64,000 nucleotides of DNA from assembly GCA_015345905.1 (NCBI GenBank), contig JADDTR010000022.1, forward strand, positions 186,001 to 250,000, given 5' to 3'. How positions within the stretch are numbered: position 1 is the stretch's first letter; each line of letters begins with the position of its first letter. Below, one piece after another: positions 1 through 11,352 of this stretch. The DNA is from Aotearoamyces nothofagi. Taxonomy: Eukaryota; Ascomycota; Leotiomycetes; Leotiales; Tympanidaceae. Under the pieces are notes generated by a model. It saw only the letters and a program-made list of their open reading frames with translations, was not told the origin of the DNA and made no database searches. Position numbers and translations under genes: made by a program.

Positions 1-1038
1 GTCTTGGCTCTGGGGGGGAGCGGTGGGACGTCGCTTGCTTCTAATGTGATGCGTGCGGCGCTTCCGACTGGGTTTCCGAAGCTCATCGTTTCGACCGTGG
101 CTGCAGGTGATGTGTCTTCTTTCGTTGGAGAGACCGACATCACCATGATGTACTCGGTGGTTGATATTTCTGGTCTAAACAGTATCCTTTCCAGCGTCCT
201 TCAAAATGCCGCTGGTGCTATCAGCGGCATGGCGGAGGCCTTCCAGAGCCGCTCAATTCGGCCAGGTGGCAGCGAAAGGCGGATGGCTATCGCCTTGTCC
301 ATGTTTGGTGTGACGACGCCGGCGGTTGCAGCTGCGCGGAAGTATATCGCCTCTTTGGGTGAATCTCTTTACGAGACTTTCGTCTTCCATGCGACTGGAG
401 CGGGTGGAAAGGCCATGGAGCGTTTGATACGCGAAGGGAAAATCGATGGAGTATTGGACTTTACGACTACCGAGCTCGCAGATGAGCTGGTGGGTGGAAA
501 CATGTCAGCGGGACCCGATCGACTGACTGCAGCTTCCAAACGAGGAATCCCGCAGATTGTCTCGGTTGGTGCACTTGATATGGTACTATAGCAATCACAC
601 TTCCACTTCATGTTAGAGCAGCAGCTGACCGCAACGTAGGTGAACTTCGGGCCCCTATCGACAGTGCCAGAAAAGTTCAAGGAAAGAAGACTCGTTGAGC
701 ACAACCCGAACGTGACGATCATGCGGACCAACGCCGCCGAGTGCAAGCAGCTAGGCACGATCCTCGGCCACAAGCTGCGCAAGCACGCAACAGACCAGAG
801 CATGGTCCAGGTCTGGCTACCGGTCCATGGGGTGAGTGCGCTTTCCGAGAAAGACGGGCCGTTCCACGACGCGGAGGCTGATAGCGCGCTGTTTGGTGCC
901 GTCGAGGAGGAGTTGAGGTATAGCACCATCGCGCTGGTGATGTATTGTGGCAAGATCAACGACGAGGAGTTTGCGGTGGATGCGACGAGGCGGCTGTTGG
1001 AGCTGATGGTTAAGAAGGAGACGGATGGCGGATTGTGA
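1..1038 (+). CDS. UPF0261 / Tm-1-like protein (5' end outside window)
   Basis: This is the C-terminal part, about 325 residues, of a UPF0261 (Tm-1 N-terminal domain) protein. Exons are 1..582 and 640..1038. The 57-nt GT-AG intron joins GALDM to VNFGP, a junction conserved in the family. The family marks are the glycine-rich start LGGSGGTSLA, the stretch VSTVAAGDVSSFVGETDITM and the tail with HNPNVTIMRTNAAEC. Full-length members have about 400 residues, so roughly 80-100 N-terminal residues lie beyond the left edge. In plants and bacteria the family includes the tomato Tm-1 virus-resistance protein and ATP-binding proteins. The biochemical role in fungi is not established and none is assigned here. 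The gene runs toward the neighbouring MFS transporter, 3' end to 3' end. Confidence 0.85.
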
Positions 1039-1359
1039 TTGGGGGAGAGTATGATCCGTAAATTGGTGATCATGTTGGCCTCCATATTTCTATGCAAGTT
1101 ACTAAAAGCACGAGGACGGCCTCTGCGGCAGCAGCCCCCGGAGGACCAACGGAGCGTCATAACCCATTATAGATCAGGGTGATAGATTTCACTTGTCCGC
1201 CTAAATGAAGGTGAAAGATTGAAGACATGAATGCATAACTATTATGTAACATTGTAGCTCGTCTACAGAGAAAGAGGACATCCAAGGCTTTACATCCCAA
1301 TATTCAATTATGATCATTTGAATTACCCGTATAACATGGTAGTAGGGCAAAGTAGAATA
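1039..1359. other. Convergent intergenic region
   Basis: This 321-bp gap lies between two convergent stop codons, so it should hold the 3' UTRs of both genes. The right half is AT-rich. I see no gene or strong motif in it. Confidence 0.6.
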
Positions 1360-2964
1360 TTATTGAGTAGGAGCATGAGACACAACATTGGGTTCCAATA
1401 TTTTCTCAGCAATATCATCCCCATGACTCATGCTTTCTACATTCCTCTCCTCGTCAGTCGGCCCATTCAAGTCCTCATCATCTAGCATCCTTGGGTTGAA
1501 CGAGAGAGCCCCACGCGGCACCAACGTAGCGGCGAGCACTACAGCCGCCAGAATCGTAAACTGGACGCCGGCGATGTTGCGGATGGCCTCGTGAACGTCA
1601 CCGCTGTTGTCGGCAGATACGCGATCGACGTATTTCCCAAGCAGGGGCGAGGCGATGGCGTAGAGGACGATGTATGTGGAATAGAGGAAGGCCATGACGG
1701 CGCCGAGGGCGGAGACGTGCTTGTGTTCACGTTCCTGGCGGTGGATCAGGGCTTGGATGTAGGCGGCGAGAGAGACGTCGCCGGCAGCCCAGCCGAAGGA
1801 GACGGGGATGAGGGAGCCCGCGACGGCCCATGCCTGGCTGACGTTGTTTTTGGATGGGTACCAGGAGGTGAGATACCAGACGATCATGAGCATGCAGGCG
1901 TCGAGACGCAGCCACGGTATGGGTGTGCGAATGACATTCGTAAAGAGGAAAACGAAGACCGCGCCGAGCAGTTCGCCGAAGTTGGAGCCGCCAACCATGA
2001 TTTGCGACCAGGCCGAGTTGCCCATGTAGCGACGGGCGATGATGGGTGCGATGCCGTTCTCGAGGTATCGGTGGCCGTAGAGAGCGAGAGAGTAGCTCGG
2101 GAGTAGCCAGATGAATTTCCGGGATGTGAAGAGGATCTTGCCGCCGGTATAGATTGAAGAGAAAAAGAGAGTGAAGCTGTTCGTGATCTGGACAAAGTAA
2201 TTAGGTTTGTCGACGTTCCTTAGATCGGTATTGGTGCTTGGATGCTCCAAGTTGGAGATGAAAAACCAAGTAATCGACGAGAGTACGAAGCAGATTGGCG
2301 TAATGACGAAAGCCATATTGTTGCCAAAGGCTGGGATGAGGGCAAGGGCCGTACAGAACGCTCCTCCAGTTCCGGTGATCTCGTAGAAGATGTGAACCAT
2401 GGCATCCATACGCCGAAGTTTCTGCACGTCGCCGCCGACGATATCTCGAGGGATGACACGACGGATGAGTTCGACCATGCCGTAAGCAATACCAGTTACA
2501 CAGTAGATCGGGATCATGCCATCGGTATTATAAGTGCCGTAGTAAGAGAAATCTCCCGATTTGGTACCCTTAGGCTTGAATTTTCCACCTGTCGCACCGT
2601 CGACAATAAGGATGATCGTTGTAAAGATTCCGAATACGAGAATGGCCGCTGAGAGTACAACTCTGGTCGGATACCGCTTAACAAGGGGTGCGATGAGGAT
2701 GGCGCCGACACATTGGAAAGCCTGGTTGAGACCTTGGAGAAGACCGATACGTCCAAATGTAATAGGAGTATAGTTACCGATTTTAGCGTCGTAATCATAA
2801 CGATTCGTAGCTAGGGCAATGAATGCTCCGTTGAATGCTTCGAGGCCGAACTTGTAGACCATGATGCCCACAATATATATTGCGATATTTCGCTTCTCAG
2901 TGGGAGAAAAGAGGTGCCAACTGTCCAAGACATTCCATGATTTCACCTTGGTCGTTGAAGTCAT
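1360..2964 (-). CDS. MFS transporter, intronless
   Basis: The frame encodes a 534-residue polytopic membrane protein without introns. About 12 hydrophobic segments can be picked out, for example around IAIYIVGIMVYKFGLEAF, VVLSAAILVFGIFTTIILIV and a C-terminal FTILAAVVLAATLVP. The acidic hydrophilic tail (DDEDLNGPTDEE) is probably cytosolic. The pattern is that of an uncharacterised fungal MFS family. I cannot name the substrate, and the sugar-porter PESPR signature is absent. The first ATG in frame is at 2964, and the open frame upstream of it has only a TTG. The ATGACTTCAACG start context is ordinary. It converges with the UPF0261 gene, and bacterial UPF0261 genes often sit near transporters, but a functional link here is only a guess. 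Confidence 0.8.
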   Translation of the reverse strand: MTSTTKVKSWNVLDSWHLFSPTEKRNIAIYIVGIMVYKFGLEAFNGAFIALATNRYDYDAKIGNYTPITFGRIGLLQGLNQAFQCVGAILIAPLVKRYPTRVVLSAAILVFGIFTTIILIVDGATGGKFKPKGTKSGDFSYYGTYNTDGMIPIYCVTGIAYGMVELIRRVIPRDIVGGDVQKLRRMDAMVHIFYEITGTGGAFCTALALIPAFGNNMAFVITPICFVLSSITWFFISNLEHPSTNTDLRNVDKPNYFVQITNSFTLFFSSIYTGGKILFTSRKFIWLLPSYSLALYGHRYLENGIAPIIARRYMGNSAWSQIMVGGSNFGELLGAVFVFLFTNVIRTPIPWLRLDACMLMIVWYLTSWYPSKNNVSQAWAVAGSLIPVSFGWAAGDVSLAAYIQALIHRQEREHKHVSALGAVMAFLYSTYIVLYAIASPLLGKYVDRVSADNSGDVHEAIRNIAGVQFTILAAVVLAATLVPRGALSFNPRMLDDEDLNGPTDEERNVESMSHGDDIAEKILEPNVVSHAPTQ

Positions 2965-4279
2965 GGTGATGTATAGGTACAAGGATATGGGCTTCAGACA
3001 ATATAATATACTGTTGATAACAATGAAATGGTCTTGCAGGCCAGGGAAAGGCAGGACGAGGATAATAGCACGATCCTTATATAAACCTACATTCTAGATC
3101 TTGCTTCCCATAGTTTTTCTTCTTAGGTAGAATCATCGCAGCAGTTTATCATAAGCCACGGGTGAACGATACTCGTTACGGTTGAATCCGAATCTATCCC
3201 TCCTTAAACACCCAGTGGCCTTCGCATTTCCATTGCGGAGACTTGCAACACGTGGAAAAATCAACCAGTAGGAAATTCGGTATCAGGAACGTGGGATAAA
3301 CCACTTCCAAGCTTTGGACTTGGCAGGAGATGATGGCACCTGTAGACCAAGGCGAAGGCAGCAGTAGCGAGAGAAGGATGAGATGGAAAGACGACGGCCA
3401 AGCAGAAAAAGAGGAAGATTCCAAGAGCCAAGGGATGGCTGTAGCGGTTTATATATAAATCGTAAGCTTTGAGTGGCCTCTGTAGCGCGGCATGGAAGGG
3501 GATGGCCTGCCCAGCATCTTGGGAGTTCTTGGACGGAAGCGGCGGGAGAAAACGGGCGACAAGATTGGTGCTGGAGAATTAAATCGCTCACCAAGCTGGC
3601 ATATGCACATGATGCCCTAATCATGCCTTCTGCAAGACCATCACGGCTTGAAAGCTACATGGAGGAGTATTCTGGACGAGATAGAAGCATTGGCAAGCCT
3701 CTGAGACGGGGGAGCTCGTTAACTTATCAGAACACGCGGGCGCACGTGCGCCCGGTATTGGTTTTATTTGGACAACTGGATTGGCGATAACAACCACCGT
3801 TCTTGAAATGGATGATACCACCAAATGCGACATTTAAATCCACCAGACTACCAAATTTACGAGGATGAAGAGCCGTCTCGTCCGGTCAGAGAAAGGCAGA
3901 GAGAAGGTCTTGGCTGAAGACTTTGAACAAATAAACAGATATCAGTTGTTGACCAATGACAACTGTTATCAGAACTGCCAAGACGGAGATAGGGCCGAAT
4001 TATTATATCCTTGGTATCGTTTGCGAGCGTTGGAAGCTTTTGGCTGTTTCCTACTCACTCCATCTCGCGGTCTGTTTGAGTTATTATATTGAATTAAATA
4101 TCATTAACTTTAACCTATGAGAGTACACGCCGCCCTGCATCCCAAAGGTATCTTGATTGTCCTAGCCGGAGACTTAACTAATGCTCACGAACCCTCCCAC
4201 TATAATGCCTCCCTTCCGTGAAGATACCATCATATACAGTCATCTTGAGATCACTTCGACACCGAGCCAGATAAGCCAA
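2965..4279. other. Intergenic region, no gene recognised
   Basis: This 1.3-kb stretch separates the 5' end of the MFS gene from the 3' end of the LaeA-like gene. Open frames in it are short (at most about 110 codons), overlap one another on both strands and resemble nothing I know. It should contain the MFS promoter. A perfect 18-bp palindrome centred on CACGTG lies at 3737..3754. Confidence 0.5.
3737..3754. promoter_or_regulatory. 18-bp palindrome containing an E-box CACGTG
   Basis: CGGGCGCACGTGCGCCCG reads the same on both strands with no spacer. The core CACGTG is the binding site of bHLH factors in fungi (Cbf1, SREBP-like and Pho4-like). It lies about 770 bp upstream of the MFS start codon. 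The symmetry outside the core is unusually long for a chance E-box. Function is inferred only. Confidence 0.35.
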
Positions 4280-5762
4280 CTACGGCTTCCTTCCATGCAC
4301 CACAAAAATCGGCCAATAAGCATGTATCGCCGTATTCTTCATATCCTTCTTGACCAGCGCAGCAAATGCGATAACCTGATCAGCTGTCCAGCCCAGCCCT
4401 CTTGTAAATAACGCCATACACATCCCCTCAATGCCAGATACAAAGTTCTCCTGTGTCCATACGCCAAGCTCTTTATGCTTCCGATCTCTCGGCCAGCGAT
4501 TCTGCGGCCACTTCAACTGCGTCTCTACAACATCTTCAAATCCGACGTCCGTAAGACTCTTCTTGGCATAGTTGCTTGTGCCGAGTTCGAATCCCAGATT
4601 CCGTGATGCTTCCTGCGCGAGCATGCTCCAGCGGTAGAGGTAGCTTTCGGTTGAAAATGTGTCGTCGTCGCAGCGGATTGGGAAGCCGGTATCGTGGATC
4701 TCTAAGATGCCGCCGGATTCGAGATTGCTATCCATATCATTAGAGACTTAGGGGTGATATGGAGTAATAATAGGAACCTTACTCAAAGGCCTGTTGATAG
4801 AATTTGGGCCAGTCATGGAATGCGCCCATCATCATTCTACAATGGATATAATCAAACTTTTGGCTGAATGTCCATGGCTCTTCTAGGTCGTCGATTTCAA
4901 AATGGAGGTTAGGAGGGACGCTAATCTGTTAGTCATACGTTGATAATAGGCATGTTTAGTGGGTAATTACAATATTGGCTGACCAGGGCTGAGGTCGACC
5001 CCAATAATCTGTATAAAGTTGAATATCTTTCGATCTTTTGATCCTAGGAATAGTTCGCTCACCTCTGCTTCTGGATGCTCATCGGCTGAATAGGTCTCAG
5101 TATCAGCTTATGCAGGAGGATTAAGATATGAGTGACGTTACCAAAATCCATTGCCCAGGAGCCTGTTCCTGTGCCGACATCAAGAACCCGATGGACGTTT
5201 TCAACAGGAGCCAAGGTCAGTTTGTGTCCCAGCGTTAGAAGAGAGAGATGACTTTGGAGATCTTCCTACGTTAGGAGCTGCACTATAGCAGAAGTCTCAA
5301 GATAATTCCTACCTTGGCGGTCATATTCCCTCTATAAACAGTTTGGTTAGCAAGGACTTTTGAGCAATGGGCTATCATCATACCTCGTCATTCGGCAAGA
5401 TGTATCCTGCAAAATGTGTCAGTCCTTGATCAATGGTGAAGATGGATTCTGACTAACTTCCTTCCTTGTAAGCATGGTATGTCCGGCCATTCTCTTCGCG
5501 TGATCTGTAAATGCTAGATGTGATTGAGGAGGTAGAGTTAAAGTCCTGCCTCGATTGTTAGGCCGAATATATGATACTCCCACCACGCTAGCTCGGCGTA
5601 CAATCTCGTCACCAATTGCAGAGTCATTCTCGGCGTCATCCTGGACGGATTGTCAGTGTTGTGCAAGCGGTCTTGCATCTCAACATCTGGTGGTGTCCGT
5701 ACACTTACGTCTGCCTCGATTATTTCGCCGTGTGCGTCACCTGTGTCTGCTGGGGTTGCCAT
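4280..5762 (-). CDS. LaeA-like SAM-dependent methyltransferase
   Basis: Ten exons join in phase to 329 residues: 5709..5762, 5602..5640, 5458..5545, 5384..5406, 5313..5331, 5142..5261, 5063..5085, 4971..5008, 4783..4920 and 4280..4727. All introns are GT-AG and short. Order of marks: an acidic Ser-rich leader (DDAENDSAIGDE), the family start ENGRTYHAYKEG, LPNDEREYDRQDLQSHL, SAM motif I LDVGTGTGSWAMDF, GVDLSPGQP, then FEIDDLEEPWTF and YIHCRMMMGAFHDWP, and motif III region ESGGILEIHDTGFP. Proteins of this kind are related to LaeA, the nuclear regulator of fungal secondary metabolism, and are often called LaeA-like methyltransferases. Several small exons (19, 23 and 23 nt) make this gene easy to misannotate. 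It is transcribed divergently from the P450. Whether it regulates or modifies a metabolite is unknown. Confidence 0.88.
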
Positions 5763-6868
5763 TTTGGTAGGTTCTGGATCGTGGCTGACTTTGGCTCGAA
5801 GGTATAACAGTATAAAGGAGGCGGTTTTGGGTAGAGTTCCACGAAGGACAATTGACGTCGACGTCGACGGAGACGGAACACATACCTTCGAGACATGGCA
5901 TTGTTAAGGGCCTTTGAAGCCCCAGCGGTGCCATCTCCTGTCTGTTCTAGACCGATCAACTCTCTGTGGAAGGAGCCTTTACGGCACGAAGCCGGTACTT
6001 CCGAAACGCATCCCTGGAAGTTCTCTCCGAGGCGTTTTGTTGCGTAGGGACAGTATCCTGGACGTAGAAGGATTGGAGAAAGCGAGATTTCAACGCCCGC
6101 ACTTTGTTCTTGGGATTGCTCTCCAGATCCAGAACTGCGCACTATTGTAGAGGTGTAAACATGATGGGCCAATATCCGTGTGTTGACCCCACCTCTTTCA
6201 CATCCCTTGAACGGCACCAATTGCACATCTGCAAATCCCGCCTTGGTTGCCAGCTGAGGCATGCGGTACTCTGCACAGGATTTATTGCATTGCACACCGG
6301 ATACAGCAGCCGTTGCCGCTAGGAACTGCGGGAGAGAACCCGGATACATAGGACGCTGTAGCGGCGTAGGGTTCCCTGCCGCTCGGATTTAGATAGGGGC
6401 ACCAAGTGGCCAGAACGCTGTTGCAGCACGAGAACGCCAGTCCGGGGGATGGGGCTGGCGGTTTTCTAGTGAAGTGTTGGTCAGCAACGCACGTCGTCGG
6501 CGGAGCAAGGATTGAAGCCAGTGCCTCCATCCAAGTACGTCCCCTCACGTCTGCGCCGTAAGCACCGCACACGTATCAGCGGAGTATTGCTCCAGCACTC
6601 CAGATATCTCGTCTGAAGGGTCCCGCTGCCCTGATACGACCTTCCGCCCGAGCTGCAGGGAACGCTGCCGACGGAGCATGGGCCCGAAGAAGGCTAGCGA
6701 ATCCGTATCCTTTGCCTCCCTCCTCTACACTCTCCAGCGAAAATAAGAAAACTTTGACCTCAACGCCCACAGCAATTCTCCGCTCGCACGGCCAGATGCA
6801 CAACAACACGGTGCAGCATCTCACTCAGTCCCAGTCTCTCTATAACACAATACTAAGCAAGTATAGCC
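5763..6868. promoter_or_regulatory. Divergent promoter between LaeA-like gene and P450
   Basis: This 1.1-kb region separates the start codons of two divergent genes. Near the methyltransferase start (about 5852..5869) it has the symmetric stretch TGACGTCGACGTCGACGG, which contains a CRE-like TGACGT core of the sort bound by bZIP factors such as Atf1. A pyrimidine-rich run and a sequence resembling a fungal transcription start precede the P450 ATG. The short open frames inside show no family resemblance. Shared control is an inference from the arrangement. Confidence 0.4.
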
Positions 6869-8692
6869 ATGGTGTCCCTCGTGCTTGACAAGATCCCGGT
6901 TGCGGGAACAGTCGTTTCGCTTTATGTCGTTGCTCTATTCATAGTGGCTGTCGCCGTTTACAACGTGCAATCATGGTACCGTTTACGACACATTCCTGGG
7001 CCGACATTGGCCTCCTTGTCAATATTCTGGCTCCTCCGCCGCACACTGGCTGGACGTGCCGACGTGGAACTGGAAGAGGTTTCCCAGAGATATGGTAAGC
7101 AATATATATCTCAAACCCCAAATAAACATCTATAGGCTTGTCTGTGAACGCTGTGTCTTCTAGGATCTCTTGCTCGTGTGGGTCCCAATGAACTCGTAAC
7201 GGATGATCCTGCTATCTTTCGTAAAGTATGGGCAGTAAGATCTCCTTACAAACGGCCTGCATTCTACGAGGCGGTAAGGTTTGATCCCAACAGAGACAAC
7301 CTTGGATCGATGAGGGATGATGGGGTACATAATGCCATGAAAGCAAAGATGGCGCCAGGAGTAATGCCAGATCTCCGTTATCTGAGCCGTCATTGGCTAA
7401 TCCTTTCCTAGTATTCTGGAAAAGAGAACGATTCATTGGAGTCATCTATAGACATACAGATCTCGGCTCTTATCGATTTGATCGAACGAAAATACCTTTC
7501 CACCAAAACAAACTTCCAACCAGTTGACTTCGCTAGGATTGCGCAGTACTTCACTCTTGATGTCATCGGAGAGCTTGCCTTTGGAAAGCCATTTGGCTAC
7601 CTCTCCACTGACTCTGATGTACATGATTATATCAAGACGACGGAGCAGGCAATGCCGTTTGTAATGGTCATCTGTACTATACCGTGGATGTCAAAGATAA
7701 TCCAGTCGAAACTCTTCAGCTGGACTATGCCTTCCGAGAAGGACAAGCGAGGATTTGGAAAGTTGATTTCGTAAGCATTAAGGCATACTTATCATAAAGG
7801 GGGACTTCTGATATCTCTTCAGTCTTGCGAAATCTGTGGCTGCAGAGCGCTTTGGCGAAAACAAGGTAGTCCAACGAGATATGCTAGGATCATTCGTCAG
7901 ACATGGTTTAACCCAAGAAGAATGTGGCTCGGAAGTCCTACTCCAAATGTAGAAGATCAATCAATTCCTCGACAATGGACTCTGCTGACCGCATTTGGCA
8001 TTAGTATAGCGGGATCAGACACGACAGCAACAGCCATGCGAAGTACATTGCTTTATTTGATGACCTCGCCACATTCATACGCCAAACTCCAAGCCGAAAT
8101 AGACGCTGCCATCTCTAACGGTACAATCTCATCTCCCATCACTGACGTTGAAGGCCGCAACCTTCCCTATCTCCAAGCGGTAATCAAAGAGGGGCTTCGT
8201 ATTTTCCCTCCCGTAACAGGTCTCTTGCTAAAGTCAGTGCCCCAAGGCGGCGATGTTCTGAATGGCATCTATGTTCCCGCAGGTACAGATATCGGGTACT
8301 GCATGTTAGGCATTCAGCATTCAAAGAAGACATATGGAGCCGATGCTAATATCTTTCGACCGGAGAGATGGCTTGAAGCTAATGAAGAGAAGCTGCAAGA
8401 GATGATCAGTACTGTTGACTTGGTATTTGGTTATGGGAAGTGGCTGTGTGCGGGGAGAAATATTGCGATTATTGAATTGAATAAAATCTTTGTGGAGGTA
8501 AGTGCAATGCCATGCCTACTGTTGCGGGTTTTTGTGACGGCGTACTGATGTAAATAGCTTCTGAGGAGATTTGACTTCACAATCGTGGACCCGAAGAAGC
8601 CATGGGAAAAATTCAACGCAGGAATTCAAATGATCTCAGCTATGAATGTCAAGATATCAAGACGAGACGAGGACGGAAATGCCAAGTTTTAA
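6869..8692 (+). CDS. Cytochrome P450 monooxygenase, pisatin-demethylase-like
   Basis: Six exons (6869..7094, 7164..7360, 7412..7770, 7823..7948, 8005..8497 and 8558..8692) give 511 residues. The N-terminus has a membrane anchor, about residues 12-32, followed by the proline-rich hinge HIPGP. The I-helix oxygen-binding motif is AGSDTT (305-310), the K-helix ExxR is EGLR (365-368), PERW follows near 422, and the haem loop is FGYGKWLCAGR with Cys451 as the axial ligand. KMAPGYSGKEN and FGKPFGYLSTDSD are typical of the fungal P450 group that includes pisatin demethylase and benzoate 4-hydroxylase-like enzymes. All catalytic residues are present, so it should be an active ER-bound monooxygenase. 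The substrate cannot be read from sequence. It is divergent from the LaeA-like methyltransferase, suggesting co-expression. Confidence 0.92.
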
Positions 8693-9276
8693 AGACAGAT
8701 AATAGGTTAACTAAATCTTCTCATATATGTATACAATTTAATAGTACAGTGCACACACTATATTCCAGGACTCTTTGCCCTAATCAGAGTGGCCTTATGA
8801 ATAGACTGGTGATATTGAGGCCTTTTTCCCCTTTAGGATAACTGAGATGTTTCATATAAGCAGCTTGAGAAAATTGAATACCCGCAAAAGATCGGGGCGG
8901 AAAGGGAGCGGGCCGGTCCGTGGCTCCATGGACGGAACGTAAAGTACGATCATTGTCTTGGCCTCTACCAGCAACAATTGTGAATGCGATCATATCAAGG
9001 ACAGAGCGTCATAGTCAAGCATTGTGTTGCGTTACGGAGTTTATTTCATCTCGTATTTCTACAAGCAAAGTCCATTGAGTCGTGTCGAACAATACACTAA
9101 GAAGCGACAAGAGGATTTGACGCCGTTGTCAAGCAAGACAGTCTCGATATAGCAGAAATACTCAGCTAGAAAGAGTTCAACTGGGATCAAGATATCAGTT
9201 AACACGGAATCGCTGTTAAAATGATGAACAAGATGATCCGAATATCTTCATGGAAAGGCTCCCACATCTCTCTCTC
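8693..9276. other. Convergent intergenic region
   Basis: This 584-bp gap lies between the 3' ends of the P450 and the M20 peptidase. It should hold both 3' UTRs. I see no gene or structured element. Confidence 0.5.
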
Positions 9277-10456
9277 TTACTTCAAGCTCTCCCTAATAAG
9301 AACTTTATATCCCTCTACTGCAGCTACTAAGTCCGAGATGTCCAGATGTTCATGGTCAGAATGTGCGACTAGAATACTTCCCGGACCATAGAGATATCTC
9401 TTATGGCTACCCTTCAGAGCCGGTATATCAGTTCCATAGTTGACGACAATTGTCTCGAAGCCTATCGCATCATCAGTACTAGATCCTCGGGCCATCGATG
9501 TTACAGAACTTGCCTTTCACATCATGATCTATGGGCACTGGTCCTATACCAAAGGTAAACTCTACTTCCACATCAGGCGATGCTCTATAAACAGTCTTCT
9601 CCAGCAACTCTATTATCGTCTCTGGGCTCCCAGCGGCAATTCTAACCGACACAGTCGCGTATGCATCTTCCGGAATGACATTCCCAGCAACGCCGCCCTC
9701 AATCCTGCCAACATTGATTGTTGTATTGCCATATTTCTCGCTCCACGGCAGTTCCAACCCATCCAGAGAATAGAGCGCCCGCACCAACAGATCGTTTGCG
9801 TTCTTTCCCAGCTCCGGATACCCCGAATGCCCAGCCTTCCCTTTCGCTCTGATGGTGAAGCCAAGCCCGCCTTTATGTCCGCTGGCAAGCTTAAGCTCTG
9901 TCGGCTCTCCGAAAATGACACTTTCCCATGATAAGCCCAGGTCGTTGGCAGCGCGCATACCTTCACCACCCTTTTCCTCTCCGACGACAAAAAGAAGCGC
10001 GACATCTCCTTCGCCGATCTCCGATGATTCTAGGAGGGATTCCACAGCTTTGATCTGGGACGCCACGCTCCCTTTCGCGTCAACGCTTCCTCGGCCCCAG
10101 ATCTCATCGCCCCGTCTCTCATACGGCCAGAAGGGAGGTACAGTATCGATATGCGAAGTTACAAGGACCCTTGTCTCACGTGATTTGCCGAGGTAAGCAA
10201 GGATGTTCTCGCGACTGTCTGATATAGCTTGACTCTCGACGGTGAAGCCTTGATCCTCAAGATAGCTTCTCAAGAACGGAGATACGTTGCCTTCAGAGCC
10301 GGTGATGGATGGCCGTTCGACGAGCGACTTGTGGAGGTCTACTAATGCAGTTGTCCAGGGGGATAAATTGTCTTGGAAATGTTGCTGGGCCTTTATTGAA
10401 GCCGAGGTGGCACAATGAGCTAGGAACGCGACGCCGATGAGTTTGAGGTACTTCAT
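9277..10456 (-). CDS. Secreted M20-family metallopeptidase (acetylornithine deacetylase-like)
   Basis: Two exons (9514..10456 and 9277..9461) give 375 residues. The ATG at 10456 starts a signal peptide, MKYLKLIGVAFLAHCATSAS, so the product is probably secreted or vacuolar. The dinuclear zinc site of M20/M28-type peptidases is intact: H102 and catalytic D104 in TSHIDTVPP, D126 in GRGSVDAKGS, and E160/E161 in VVGEEKGGEG. A dimerisation domain follows GHKGGLGFTIRAKGKAGHSG. The intron that best preserves the family sequence (DVKG joined to FETIVVNYGTDIP) uses a GC donor. A GT donor nine bases further on also keeps the frame but inserts three residues and leaves a 43-nt intron. The likely reaction is hydrolysis of a peptide or an N-acylated amino acid. 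The exact substrate is unknown. Confidence 0.88.
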
Positions 10457-11352
10457 GGTGATTGATAAGGGTATCAATTGATGAGTGATTCGATCTCGAG
10501 CCACCCTAGATCAAAGGGTTGAGGTTTGGGACTAATCTTGCTATTTAATAGGTTTATATGCATGGTTGGCTAGATGGGATTGCGCGACGAGTGGGATATA
10601 TGGCATGCTTTTGTGTATGAGACGATCGGCCGCCCTTCGGTCCAAGGACGGTGCAGCTGCCAAGACCAAACGCTGCGGTAGTCCTGGAGTAATGTTGATA
10701 AGAGAATCATCGCGGGGTACGTATGGTAGGACATGTTAGGTTGATAAGCGGCGGGAAGAATGCTTGTCTCTCCTGATCAAATAAGAAGGCCTCGATAATA
10801 TCGCCTATGTTCTATATTCAGCTTCATTTCGTTTTCCTCAAGCAACCATTCTTAACTACAGCAATAACATCGCATACCATCCCAAAAGCAAACATCTGTC
10901 ACAAGCAATCTAGATAATTAAATGGCATCGCACCAATCTGTCTGCTCGTCCGCCGTCTCTCCCTATTCCGCAATATATCCGTGCGATAACGAGATAGATG
11001 CAGACACGGAACACATCCGAGATCCACCTTTGTGAGGTCCGCGCGACACCTATTTCCTGTCCGTCTGTGCCCGATGGTAGATGGCATCATGGTAGCGGCA
11101 TTGAGTCTCAAAGTTACATACTGTCTACAGAGATAGATCTACAGATCCCCAGCCCAAATGCTGCAATTGACCCATGCGGTAACGACATCATGGTTACTTG
11201 CTCCATAATCCTTGTACTGTTCATACGTACGATATCGTGCAGATACAGATAAGCCATACTGTCCGGTCAACTATAAGACTTTGGCAATAGTCGTTATACT
11301 TGAGAGTTCACGTTTTCATAACCAAAGATCCAGAATCCCTTATGAAGCAAGC
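10457..11352. promoter_or_regulatory. Divergent promoter region (M20 peptidase / anion permease)
   Basis: This 896-bp region lies between two divergently transcribed genes. The short open frames in it have no recognisable similarity. GATAA elements, possible AreA-type GATA-factor sites, occur several times, for example near 10744 and 10772. These are short motifs that also arise by chance. Confidence 0.35.

Noticed and set aside
1591-2106. 171-codon open frame on the plus strand opposite the first MFS gene
   Set aside because: It is antisense to a clear MFS coding sequence, rich in Asp/Glu/Gly from mirrored codons, and matches no family.
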